64,000 nt of DNA from Molanna angustata (taxonomy: Eukaryota; Arthropoda; Insecta; Trichoptera; Molannidae): assembly GCA_963576475.1 (NCBI GenBank), contig OY754972.1, forward strand, positions 33,642,556 to 33,706,555. The letters run 5' to 3'. The notes under the pieces were generated by a model. It made no database searches and had not been told where the DNA came from. It saw only the letters and a list, made by a program, of their open reading frames with translations. The translations under genes were made by a program, and so were the position numbers. Positions 45,572 to 56,605 of the stretch are shown here, in pieces (position 1 is the stretch's first letter; every line of letters starts with the position of its first letter).

Positions 45572-47065
45572 GTGTGTCAAAACAATTGCTTAGTGGAGGT
45601 AGGTAAGCAAACAATTTGCCGGCGCTTCATGCGCTGTGCTAGCGAAATGTTACCTAGTAACGTTGTTGCCAAGTCAACAGATAACAATGTATTAGAATGT
45701 ACGCCATCAAAACAAACTCGTAAGGCCCAGTCCACACCGATAGATCATGATAATACATTATTGGATAGTTCAGTATCCAAAAAATTCAAACCAAACATAA
45801 ACCCCTCAGTACACCAAGAGAATTCTTTACTGTATAATGAATCCTCTCTTTCCCCATTTATTGTACATGTACAAAAGAAAGTAGCGGGAGAAAGTCTTCA
45901 AATACAGGCTATCTCATTCGGTTCGTTTATCTACAAAAATAAAATTGATAATATAAAAAAAATCAAGCCGTTGGGTAAACGCACAATTGCAATCGAATTC
46001 AAAAATTATTTAGCAGCAAATACTTTTCTTAATAACAAAATTTTAGAACAAAACAACTACTTACCATTTATACCTTCCTTTCACGTAACTCGTCTTGGAG
46101 TTGTAAAAGATATACCTACATCTCTTTCTGACGAGGAAATATTAAGTAATTTGGAAGTCCCTCCGGGATTCGGAAAAATAATAAAAATTCGAAGGCTTAA
46201 CTACAGAGACCGTAAAATTGAAATCCCGACATGGAAACCATCTCAAACTGTTGTGGTCACAATCGAAGGGCAAAAACTCCCATCACACCTTTACCTCTTT
46301 TACAATCGTCTACCAGTAGAAACTTACATATTCCCTACTATTCAATGTCATCAATGTTTAAGATACGGACACACTAAAACTAACTGCAAATCTGCAGCAC
46401 CTAGGTGTTTTAAATGCACTTTACATCATCTTGGAAACACATGTAATGTAACTCAAGAAAATACTATTTGTGTTCATTGCTCGGGAAATCACCAGGCTAT
46501 CGATATAAATTGCCCAGAATTGACAAGACAGAGGAACATTAAGAAAGTAATGGCTGACCAAAGTATATCGTATATCGAAGCAGCTGGAATGTTTCCCTCC
46601 GTGAAAATATCATACTCAGAAAAAACGAAAGCTGTCAACAATTCAAACAAAATTGAAACACAAAATAATTTCACACCAAAATGGAGGGTAATCACCCCTT
46701 CAAACAAAAATAATCTTAAAAAACATAGTAATACCCCCCCTTACTTGGATAAAAAACAAATCAACTCATTATTAATTGCACCAAATGGAAACCATCCAGT
46801 ACCTAAAAATGGATGTGCTCTCCCGTTAACAAATGAAACTACCCCAGATACAATAATACCTGAAGACATTAATTATAGTCGTAAAGAAATAATTCTAAAT
46901 TGCATATACAATATGATCCATGAACTTCTTACCACAGAACACTATATCTCAGTACCGTCCAACGATGCACTTATTAATAACACCTTACAAAATACTGTCA
47001 ATATACTCAATAACAACCTAAATAAAGAAGATATCGATTCAAACTCTATCACAGAAACAAATTAG
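45572..47065 (+). CDS. I-clade ORF1, gag-like zinc-knuckle protein
   Basis: 497 residues, intact. The middle part has FHVTRLGVVKDIPTSLSDEE (about 170-190), a short RRM-like segment. Three CCHC knuckles run near residues 255-310: CHQCLRYGHTKTNC, CFKCTLHHLGNTC and CVHCSGNHQAIDINC. Such ORF1 products bind element RNA. An ATG at about residue 20 is an alternative start. Confidence 0.9.
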   Translation: MCQNNCLVEVGKQTICRRFMRCASEMLPSNVVAKSTDNNVLECTPSKQTRKAQSTPIDHDNTLLDSSVSKKFKPNINPSVHQENSLLYNESSLSPFIVHVQKKVAGESLQIQAISFGSFIYKNKIDNIKKIKPLGKRTIAIEFKNYLAANTFLNNKILEQNNYLPFIPSFHVTRLGVVKDIPTSLSDEEILSNLEVPPGFGKIIKIRRLNYRDRKIEIPTWKPSQTVVVTIEGQKLPSHLYLFYNRLPVETYIFPTIQCHQCLRYGHTKTNCKSAAPRCFKCTLHHLGNTCNVTQENTICVHCSGNHQAIDINCPELTRQRNIKKVMADQSISYIEAAGMFPSVKISYSEKTKAVNNSNKIETQNNFTPKWRVITPSNKNNLKKHSNTPPYLDKKQINSLLIAPNGNHPVPKNGCALPLTNETTPDTIIPEDINYSRKEIILNCIYNMIHELLTTEHYISVPSNDALINNTLQNTVNILNNNLNKEDIDSNSITETN

Positions 47066-47117
47066 ACCTTAAACTTGTAACTCGCACAATAATTCCCTGT
47101 ATAATCTTTCATACAAA

Positions 47118-50100
47118 ATGGCCTTAAATATTGCCCAGTGGAACTGCAGAAGTGCAATACCTAATAAAGACTATTTTAAAATTGCTATCCGAGAACCAGG
47201 TTCAAATAGCGGCACTATCTGAAACCTGGCTCCGCGATGAAAAAACATTCAAAATTCCCGGCTACCAATGCCTAAAAGATAATAGACATGATGGCAAAGG
47301 TGAAGCTGCGTTATTAATAAAAGACACATTTTTCTTTAACCAGATAAATTTAAAACCAATAAATTGTCCATCACAAGTTGTTGCTGCGGAAATAGACGGT
47401 ACAACTTTTGTCTCAATTTATATTTCTCCTAATTTCCAACCCACCAAAAATATTTTAAGAACCATAATTTCTCGAATAAAACATCCCTTTATAATTATGG
47501 GAGATTTTAATGCTCACCATAACATGTGGGGTTCATCATCATGCACAAAATTAGGTAGGATTATAGTTGATCTGCTAAATGAGTTGAATCTTTGCATTAT
47601 TAACGACGGATCACCGACACGTATCCCTGTGCCAAATCAACGAATCAGCGCAGTAGATTTAACAATATGTAGTCCCGATATTGCTCCATACTTGAATTGG
47701 AAAATACTTTCTGACCCATTCAATAGTGATCATCTTCCAATAATTTTGCATTATTCACAACCGTCATACAGATACATATATACCTCTCATATTGAAAACT
47801 CAAAATCCAAAAGAAACAACAAATTCGATAAAAATGTTTGTAATTTTGGAAAAGCTAATTGGTCAGGATATAATCATTACACCAACAACCCCAATATAAC
47901 ATTTACTCCCCCCTCAATAGAAAACCTACAAGAATGCTACGATGAATTTATTAAAACGATTGAAATATCAGAAAAATTTATACCTAAAAAGAATCCCAAA
48001 TTCAAAAAGTATCCCTTACCTCCTCCTTGGTGGGACTCAGCGTGCGAAGAACATTCGTCAATTAGGAAGCAAGCATATAAAGACTACAAGCATAACATGA
48101 CACTTGAAAATTTCTTGTATCTTAAAAATGTTCAAGCTAAAGTCAAACGGTTCCTCAAAAACAAGAAAAGAAAAGGGTGGAAAAACTTCTGCACATCACT
48201 TAGTATCCAAGTTCCAATTTCAGAAGTTTGGAATAATATCAGAAAATTTCGTGGCTCATACAAAACCCCATCTTCTAAATCATGCCCTAAACTATGGTCA
48301 GAAGATTTCTTAAATAAAATGGCCCCACCGTATGCTGTTAACATCGATGAAATCTCGTTACAATATTCACATACTAGCAGTAACTGGCTAGATGCCCCAT
48401 TCCAAATAGACGAATTAAAATCAGTCTTACAAGTGGTAAAAAATACTTCACCTGGAATAGACGGGATCCCATATATTATCTTACATAATAGTAGCGACAA
48501 AATTCTTGAATATCTCTTAAAATTAATAAACATAATGTTCGATACAGGGGTTATCCCAGAATCTTGGAAAACTCAACTCATTATCCCAATTTTGAAACCA
48601 CTAAAGGACCCTAATTCAGGTGTCAACTACAGACCAATAGCATTATCATCAACTCTGCTTAAATTAACAGAACATATTATAAAAAGACGAATTGATTGGT
48701 TCGTTGAAAACAAAAATATTTTGCCGTACAATATGTTTGGCTTCAGAAAAAAAAATCCTCAGTAGAAAGTGTAGCCAATTTAACAACGGATATTCTTTTA
48801 GCTTTCTCTAGACAAGAACAGGTCATAGGAGTAAGCTTAGATATCACAAGTGCATATGATAATGTGCTTCTCTCCCTTCTTAAATCTAAACTTCTCCGAA
48901 TTGGAATCCCCCTAAAATTAGCCATCTTCCAACTGTCGATTTGTTCAGGAGAACTTTGTTCTCTTAACATATCGACAATGTATCAAGCCAGAATACGCGA
49001 GAATTGTATGGAGAGGTCTACTTTTTTCATGGATTTTCCAACTTTGAAGTCAAAAAACACCAACTTAGAGGCTTCGCAGCATATATGTTCCATACACGGA
49101 TTTACTCAGAATTCGGAGTAGAACATTTCGTGTGTCTGTGTGTGTGTGTGTCTGTGTGTGTGTCTGTGTGTCTGTGTGTGTGTCTGTGTGTGTGTGTGTC
49201 TGTGTGTCCGTCCCCCCCTTATAACTTTTGATCCGCTCAATTTACAGAGCCTAAAATTTCAGAATATATAAACAGTTACAGGCCTACAAAACTTTTATAC
49301 TCGGAATTTTGAATTTTTGTTTCAGTCAGGGGTTATCAACTTTTGAATTTTTATTTTATTTTTCCATATATCTCAGAAACCATAAACGGTAGAACGCTGA
49401 AAATTGGTACAAACATAGACAAATACAAAATCTCAAATTAGTTTTTTCAAAAAAATTCCAGGGTTTCTCAAACATTTTTTATTAAGAAAAATATTTTTTT
49501 TATGATAAATTTATGAGTTTAACTGCCTATATTTCCAAAACTTTTACAATTATCGAAAAAAGCCGAAACACCCCAACTAGATAATTTAATTTTCTATAAA
49601 AAATATTAACATTGTAGTAGAAGATCTCAATTTTTTTTTAACAATTTTTTTAAAAATTGAATTTAGTGACGACATCGCTTCATACATTTTGTATGGCAGT
49701 CGCCTATACACAATATGTAAGAAGACTTAATAGTTTGTTACTTCATCTCCAAACATACATACATACCATCATGCAATTTGCATATTCTGGGTAGGAAAAA
49801 GGATCTTCTTCCATACTATCCTATCTTGACATACATACCTACATATGTTGTATAGAAAACAAAATATCTGAAAATATTCAATAATTTGTATCTATGGGTT
49901 TATAGTTTGGTACATATTCTTCAACTATACATACTATCGCTATCGACAGTTGGATCTCATGTGTTACATGCAACTAGTCATAATGAATATTCTCCTGGAT
50001 AGAAAAATCATTCTCGACATTCGAGGAATTGATACTCAAGAAAGAAAAGTCGACAGAGGCTTGCCACAGGGGTCAGTCCTTAGCCCTATCCTCTTCAATA

Positions 50101-51899
50101 TTTATATTCACGAGATTTTTCATGTACTGTTACCCTCGGCACAGTTACTGATATATGCAGACGATTTTTTTATTTATGTATCAGGGAAAAAAATCCAACA
50201 AATGGAGAACATTATGAATAATACTCTCAAAAATATTTCTTCGTGGTTATCTGAAAATGGCCTGAATCCCAGTCCTCCCAAATGTAAAGCCATTATGTTT
50301 ACAAAAAAACGCTCTATACCACATATAAAAATTCAACTAAATGACATTATCCTCCCTGTCTCTTCGGAATTAAGATTTCTTGGTATCACTTTGGATTCCA
50401 GACCATCTTGGAACTCTCAAGTTACACATATCATTAACAAATGTCAGTCTGGACTAAATGCAATGCGAGCTGTAACCCGTACTTGGTGGGGAGGTCACCC
50501 TTCTGTTCTACGTTTAATGTATATATCATACGTTCGCAGTCAAATCGACTATGGAGCGTTTTTACTTAGTCCAATTTCCAAGAAAAATTTACAACGCTTA
50601 GATAGAATACAATTTGAAGGTCTGAGACTTATATTAGGCGCTATGAAATCGACACCGGTATGTGCACTCCAGGTGGAAGCCGTGGACCCACCACTTGAGC
50701 TGAGAAAACAGTATCTGTCAGATAAATTTGTTTTAAAATGCAATATTATTAAATTCCACCCTCTAATTAGAAAAATCGCTATGCTTAAAATATTCACAAA
50801 TCAATCACCATTTTGGAAACATAAAATCTCCCCTCCTCTTGTAAATAGCCTCACCTTTTTAGACCAATATTCATCGGATTTCATTAAATCTGAGACACTC
50901 CCAGTTTACTCATTACCCTATCAAAATTTAATCGAGCCGCCAAACATAATCCACTCATTAGGAATAACTCCAGATGCTTTTGCATCTAAAAGACTTAAAC
51001 ACGTAATTGAATCCAAATGGAATGACTGGAAAATACTTTATACGGATGGATCAAAAATGGACTGCAAAAGCAATACTGGAGCAGCAGTATTTAGTGATTC
51101 AGATAAAGTTGAATTACTTTTGACTCTCCATAAAGATTCTACAATATTCTCAGCAGAATGTATAGCTATAATAGAGGCTTTGAACTATGCAAATAAAAAA
51201 CGATTCTTAAAGACATTAATATTGACCGATTCCTTAAGTACACTCGAAAAACTCTCTAAATCCCCTATTTTGTATAGTGATGACCACTACTGTATAGATA
51301 TATGGAAAAAAATTAAAGAAATATGCAACCAAAACAGAAAACTTTGTCTGGCATGGATACCAAGTCACTGTGGTATACCAGGAAATGAGAAAGCGGATGA
51401 ATTGGCTAAGAGAGCAACATATGGAAACACACGGACACATCCCAATATTACACAAAACGATCTCCTACCAATCGCAAAAAACCGTCTGATGAATAAATGG
51501 CAGTTATATTGGGACACAAGCTCACTGAAAAAGGGTAGACTTTACAAAACGACCCAACAAACAATTGTCAATAAGCCATGGTTCCATGATAAAGCTTTTG
51601 ACAAACATTCCATCAGCGTTATGTGTCGTATCCGCATGGGACACTGTTGTACCAGAGAGCATTTAAAAAAAATAGAGATCATTGATAGCAGTCTCTGCGA
51701 ATGTATGATTGGTGATGAGACACTGGATCATTTGTTTCTTGAATGCCCCATAAACGATAGGTATCCGTCCTTTTTTACCGACCTCACAGAGATTGGGGTT
51801 CCAATGCCAACAAATGTGAGGACATTGTTGAGCTACAATTCCAGGCAGGTAAACATTTTGCTCAAAAAATTCATCAAAATTAATGACATTAAAATTTAA
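47118..51899 (+). pseudogene. I-clade ORF2: endonuclease, RT, RNase H (broken)
   Basis: Begins MALNIAQWNCRSAIPNKDYF, then a one-base shift before SENQVQIAALSETWL. Endonuclease: GDFNAHHNMWGS and SDHLPIILH. A second shift in an A-run near 48757 precedes SVESVANLTTDILLAFSRQE, GVSLDITSAYDNV. After the inserted element it resumes at ILLDRKIILDIRG with GLPQGSVLSPILFNIYI and YADDFFIY. RNase H: LYTDGSK, AECIAIIEAL, LTDSLS and AWIPSHCGIPGNEKADELAK. A C-terminal CECMIGDETLDHLFLECP follows. Three lesions, otherwise well preserved. Confidence 0.92.
48928..49977 (+). mobile_element. Helentron-like (HINE) element, full copy 2
   Basis: 1050 bp, same ends as 27996-29033. It lies between T and T in the RT region of the I-clade ORF2; taking the element out of the reading leaves the host frame open across the site (LKLAI on one side, IMNILLDRK on the other). 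Its TG/TCTG tract (49132-49208) is longer and differently interrupted than in copy 1. Confidence 0.88.
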
Positions 51900-52043
51900 C
51901 TCTGTTCATAAAATTTAAATTGATCGAAGTAAAATAAATATACAAAAATAATTTAGGTTTCTCTATTTTGACAGTTTAATATTTTAACTTAGATGGCTGA
52001 GAACACTCTTAACGGGTGAAGAGCCAAAAAAAAAAAAAAAAAC

Positions 52044-52780
52044 ATACAGATCAAGCATTTTTATTTATTAAGAGGTAAATAATTATACAAACAGGACAAC
52101 GTCTGCCTGGTTTTAAAAAAAATACAAAAACAATTTTCTTGATAAGTTAGCGTATTGGTTCCTATTTGTTTGACGAGCAGCACCTAGTATAAAAAACTAG
52201 TATCGAATAATATGATTTTTTTTAGATTCTGAACATTAGTTTAATAAATCATGATTAGTAACCGTAGAAATGATAATATATTAAAAACGATAATTTTGTT
52301 TTACCCATAGATTGTTGATACAAGTAACGAGAGTTATAAATCAATGTAAGAAAAGTTTTTTCGTGTAAACAATTTGTCACTTAACAGTTAACCAAAGTTA
52401 CCTAAATAATATTGAATATGGAAATTTTATTTATGAACCAAATCGTGTGAAATATTTATTACCAAAACAGGATGTCGATGTAACCAAATATTATTCACAA
52501 AATTATGATTTATAGCTCTTTCGTTAAAATAAACCTACTTACTCTTTCTCAGTCGACTAAAATGAATACCTTATGCAGATTTACAAGATTATTTGTTATT
52601 TTCCTTCTTAACCATTTAATATTACTACATAATTATAATGCTCTTATTTCAGCATATGTTTATAATTATTAAAGAAAAATTGACATTGGAATAAATTGTT
52701 TTGGAAGCATATTTCTACTGTGTTTTTTTTCTGATTTTTAATTTTCATTTGTTTTTTAATTTTTTAACACTAAACATACT
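52044..52780. other. AT-rich stretch, nothing recognised
   Basis: No ORF or repeat of note. Confidence 0.5.
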
Positions 52781-52815
52781 ATCGCCATCGACAGTTGGAT
52801 CTCACGTGTAATTGA
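52776..52815 (+). mobile_element. HINE 3' end fragment
   Basis: AACATACTATCGCCATCGAC, AGTTGGATCTCACGTGT is the subterminal end of the Helentron-like family, lying about 120 bases before the 18-bp array. Confidence 0.65.
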
Positions 52816-52934
52816 AAATAGTATGTAATTTGTTTTTTTTGTTTTTTTTTGTGTTTTTATTGCTTTGGTATTGTGTACTTTCAAAAAAATATTAAATCCC
52901 TTCTCTTACTTCCTTCGCTTTACCTAGAATCACC

Positions 52935-54302
52935 GGCGATCTGTGATCATACAACGATCAGTGATCATAAAACGATCTGTGATCATACAACGATCAGTGG
53001 TCATAAAACGATCAGTGATCATACAACAATCAGTGTGGTCATACAACGATCAGTGTTCATACAACGATCAGTGATCACACAATGGTCGGTAACAATACTA
53101 CGATCAGTGATCATACAATGATCAGTGATCATACAACGATCAGTGATCGTACAACGATCAGTGATCATACAACGATCAGTGGTCATAAAACGATCAGTGA
53201 TCATACAACGATCAGTGGTCATAAAACGATCAGTGATCATACAACAATCAGTGGTCATACAACGATCAGTGTTCATACAACGATCAGTGATCACACAATG
53301 GTCGGTAACAATACTACGATCAGTGATCATACAATGATCAGTGATCATACAACGATCAGTGATCGTACAACGATCAGTAATCATACAACGATCAGTGGTC
53401 ATAAAACGATCTGTGATCATACAACGATCAGTGGTCATAAAACGATCAGTGATCATACAACAATCAGTGGTCATACAACGATCAGTGTTCATACAACGAT
53501 CAGTGTTCATACAACGATCAGTGATCACACAATGGTCGGTAACAATACTAATATCAGTGATCATACAATGATCAGTGATCATACAATGATCACTGATCAT
53601 ACAACGATCAGTGATCGTACAACGATCAGTGATCATACAACGATCAGTGGTCATAAAACGATCAGTGATCATACAACGATCAGTGGTCATACAACGATCA
53701 GTGTTCATACAACGACCAGTGATCACACAATGGTCGGTAACAATACTACGATCAGTGATCATACAATGATCAGTGATCATACAACGATCAGTGATCGTAC
53801 AACGATCAGTGATCATACAACGATCAGTGGTCATAAAACGATCTGTGATCATACAACGATCAGTGGTCATAAAACGATCAGTGATCATACAACAATCAGT
53901 GGTCATACAACGATCAGTGTTCATACAACGATCAGTGATCACACAATGGTCGGTAACAATACTACGATCAGTGATCATACAATGATCAGTGATCATACAA
54001 CGATCAGTGATCGTACAACGATCAGTGATCATACAACGATCGGTAACAATACTACGATCAGTGATCATACAATGATCAGTGATCATACAACGATCAGTGA
54101 TCGTATAACGATCAGTGATCATTCAACGATCTGTGGTCATAAAACGATCAGTGATCATACAACGATCAGTGGTCATAAAATGATCAGTGATCATACAACG
54201 ATCAGTGGTCATAAAACGATCAGTGATCATACAACGATCAGTGGTCATAAAACGATCAGTGATCATACAACGATCAGTGGTCATACAACGATCTACAACC
54301 AT
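52935..54302 (+). repeat. 18-bp satellite with 216-bp higher-order unit
   Basis: Unit GATCAGTGATCATACAAC, repeated about 75 times, with variants (GGTCATAAAA, GTTCATACAA, GATCACACAATGGTCGGTAACAATACTAC). A pattern of 12 units repeats at 216-base steps, as shown by near-identical blocks starting at 53125 and 53341, and again at 53773. Both strands stay open (423 codons plus, 367 codons minus) because 18 is a multiple of three; these are not genes. Each unit contains the palindrome TGATCA or a one-base variant. Confidence 0.95.
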
Positions 54303-54531
54303 CAAATGGTACGAATATCATATTGGTGCGGTGTGTCTATACTATACCTATAGGTATATCGAACACAAACAATTCGGCGGGCAGTCCATAAAGGTTAGAT
54401 TATTACAGTAAAATGAGTGTTTGTGATGTGTAGGTAGTTATATTATAATATTATTATACCTTGCATCAAGACCGTATACAATATTGGTGAATCACAGCAT
54501 CCTTGAATCATATTTTTAAAGTATACAGATG
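54303..54531. other. Spacer before tRNA-like gene
   Basis: Nothing recognised. Confidence 0.5.
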
Positions 54532-54603
54532 GGTCGATGGCAGAGCGGTTAGCGCGCTGGGCTAGTAATCCAGTGATCGCGAGTTCGAATCCAGCCTCGA
54601 CCG
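54532..54603 (+). tRNA. tRNA-Thr (AGT)-like, imperfect
   Basis: GGTCGA pairs with TCGACC, the anticodon stem is CTGGG/TCCAG with loop CTAGTAA (anticodon AGT). Box A TGGCAGAGCGG and box B AGTTCGAATCC are good Pol III signals. The T stem GCGAG/CCAGC has two mismatches and the seventh acceptor pair is T-C, so it may be a decaying copy. Confidence 0.55.
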
Positions 54604-54849
54604 ATTTCGTTCACCTATAGCACAAGCATTCATTTGCTTATTTTAGGGAACGTAGGAAGATGTATATGTACTTGTTTAACAAGAACATACTCATTTTTTA
54701 TTTTAAAAATACAGTCAACAATAACCCCGTGGTATTAAAACTTTTGTACAAGGAAATATATCACAAAGGTACTTAAAGTTAGTATTTAGTATTTACTAGT
54801 GAACACCCGGCAAACTTCGTATTGCCTGTACAATTAAAAATGGTCCTTC

Positions 54850-55545
54850 ATTACCACCCGTCGCTTCAGACCCTTCAGTTTCCCCCGTCCCTTCAGTACT
54901 TCCCGTACCTTCAGTTCCTCCCGTCCCTTCAGTACCACCCGTCACTTCAGGCCGTTCAGTACCTCCCGTCATTTCAGGCCGTTCAGTACCTCCCGTCCCT
55001 TCAGGCCCTTCAGCACCACCCGTCCCTTCCGTCCCTTCAGGCCCTTTCCGTCCCTTCAGGCCCTTTCCGTCCCTTCAGGCCCTTCCGTCCCGTCCGTCCC
55101 TTCAGGCCCTTCCGTCCCTTCAGGCCCTTCCGTCCCTTCAGGCCCTTCCGTCCCTTCAGGCCCTTCCGTCCCTTCAGGCCCTTCCGTCCCTTCAGGCCCT
55201 TCCGTCCCTTCAGGCCCTTCCGTCCCTTCAGGCCCTTCCGTCCCTTCCGTCCCTTCAGGCCCTTCCGTCCCTTCAGGCCCTTCCGTCCCTTCAGGCCCTT
55301 CCGTCCCTTCAGGCCCTTTCGTCCCTTCAGGCCCTTCCGTCCCTTCAGGCCCTTCCGTCCCTTCAGGCCCTTCCGTCCCTTCAGGCCCTTCCGTCCCTTC
55401 AGGCCCTTCCGTCCCTTCAGGCCCTTCCGTCCCTTCAGGCCCTTCCGTCCCTTCAGGCCCTTCCGTCCTTTCAGGCCCTTCCGTCCCTTCAGGCCATTCA
55501 GTACCTCCCGCCCCATTAATACCATCCCTCCCTTCAGGCCCTTCA
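54850..55545 (+). repeat. 18-bp array, GTCCCTTCAGGCCCTTCC
   Basis: About 35 units, highly uniform in the middle (55090-55490), more varied at the left (GTACTTCCC, GTACCTCCC). GC content far above the surroundings. Open on both strands (PFR repeats plus, KGL repeats minus), not genes. Confidence 0.95.
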
Positions 55546-55559
55546 GTAGGTTAAGAAAA

Positions 55560-56560
55560 AGTTTAATTCCCGAAAGTATCCAGGAATAATTTGACCATCT
55601 TTTTTTTAATATGACCAAATACACGATGAAGAAGAAGAAGAAAAAAGTTTAAATCGAGAAACTGTCCTGGAAGACCTGCAAAGAGATGGAAGGACAGTTG
55701 GAGCTTCTTCTCCCAGAGTATTAGGTCATATTATCTTCATAGGTAAAATGAACAAATACACGATAAATAAGAAGAAGAAGAAAAAAGTTTGAATCCAGAA
55801 ACCGTCCTGGAAAACCTGCGAAGAGATGGAAGGACAGTTGCATCTTATTCTTCCACAATACTCCACCTTCATAGGTAAAATGACCAAATACACAATGAAG
55901 AAGAAGAAGAAGAAAAAAGTTTAAATCCAAAAAATGTCCTGGAAGACCTGCGAAGAGATGGAAGGACAGTTGAAGCTTCTTCTCCCAGAGTATTAGGTCA
56001 TTTTACCTTCATAGGTAAAATGACCTAATACCCGAAGAAGAAGAAGAAGAAGATTTTTTTTAAATTCAGAAACCATCCCGAGCATACCCTCGACAATTCG
56101 CCAAAGTTTCATTGCAATCGGATGAACGGTTTCCAGGATAGTCCACTTTCATAGGTAAAATGACCCAATACTCGATGAAGAAGAAGAAGAAGAAAAAAAA
56201 AATAATCCAGAAACCATCTCGGGCATACGCTCGACAATTCACCAAAGTTTCATTGCAATCGGATGAACGGTTCCCAGGATAGTCCACTTCATATGTAAAA
56301 TGACCTAATACCCGATGAAGAAGAAGAAGAAGAATTTTTGTAATCCAGAAACTATCCCGGGCATACGCTCGACAATTCATCAAAGTTTCATTGCAATCGG
56401 ATGAACGGTTCCCAGGATAATCCACCTTCATAGGTAAAATGAAGGTGGATGAAGAAGAAGAAGAAGAAGAAATTTTTTGATCCAGAAACCATCCCTGGTA
56501 TATTCTCGACAATTCACCAAAGTTTCATTGCAATTGGATGAACGGTTTAGGAGCGCATTC
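55560..56560 (+). repeat. ~110-130-bp modules with (GAA)n
   Basis: Two module kinds follow one another. The first has GAAACCGTCCTGGAAGACCT, GCGAAGAGATGGAAGGACAG; the second GAAACCATCCCGGGCATACG, CTCGACAATTC and TTTCATTGCAATCGGATGAA. Each ends with CATAGGTAAAATGACC and a (GAA)n run. Confidence 0.85.
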
Positions 56561-56605
56561 AACTCATACATAGATACATACAAACATTCAAATTTATAAT
56601 ATAGA

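Larger units (their letters stand above)
45400..52043 (+). mobile_element. I-clade non-LTR retrotransposon, interrupted
   Basis: ORF1 (45572-47065), ORF2 (47118-51899) and an A-tail at 52026-52043. Frameshifts lie near 47175-47190 and 48755-48765, and a 1050-bp Helentron-like element splits the RT at 48928. The presence of RNase H after RT and of three CCHC knuckles in ORF1 points to the I superfamily. 5' limit estimated. Confidence 0.9.
54796..56605 (+). mobile_element. Composite repetitive element, tandem copy 1
   Basis: Starts ACTAGTGAACACCCGGCAAA, CTTCGTATTGCCTGTA; contains an 18-bp array (54840-55545), then a GTTAAGAAAAAGTTTAATTC junction, then five or so ~110-130-bp modules with (GAA)n and GGTAAAATGACC; ends CAAAGTTTCATTGCAATTGG, ATGAACGGTTTAGGAGCGCA and an AATATAGA tail. 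Opening and ending recall RTE-linked short elements. No coding capacity. Confidence 0.75.

Noticed and set aside
53019..54353. Long ORFs on both strands (367 and 423 codons)
   Set aside because: They exist only because the 18-bp satellite period is a multiple of three; the products are simple repeats.
54822..55624. Phe/Pro/Arg and Lys/Gly/Leu repeat ORFs
   Set aside because: Translations of an 18-bp array in a mobile element, open in several frames on both strands.
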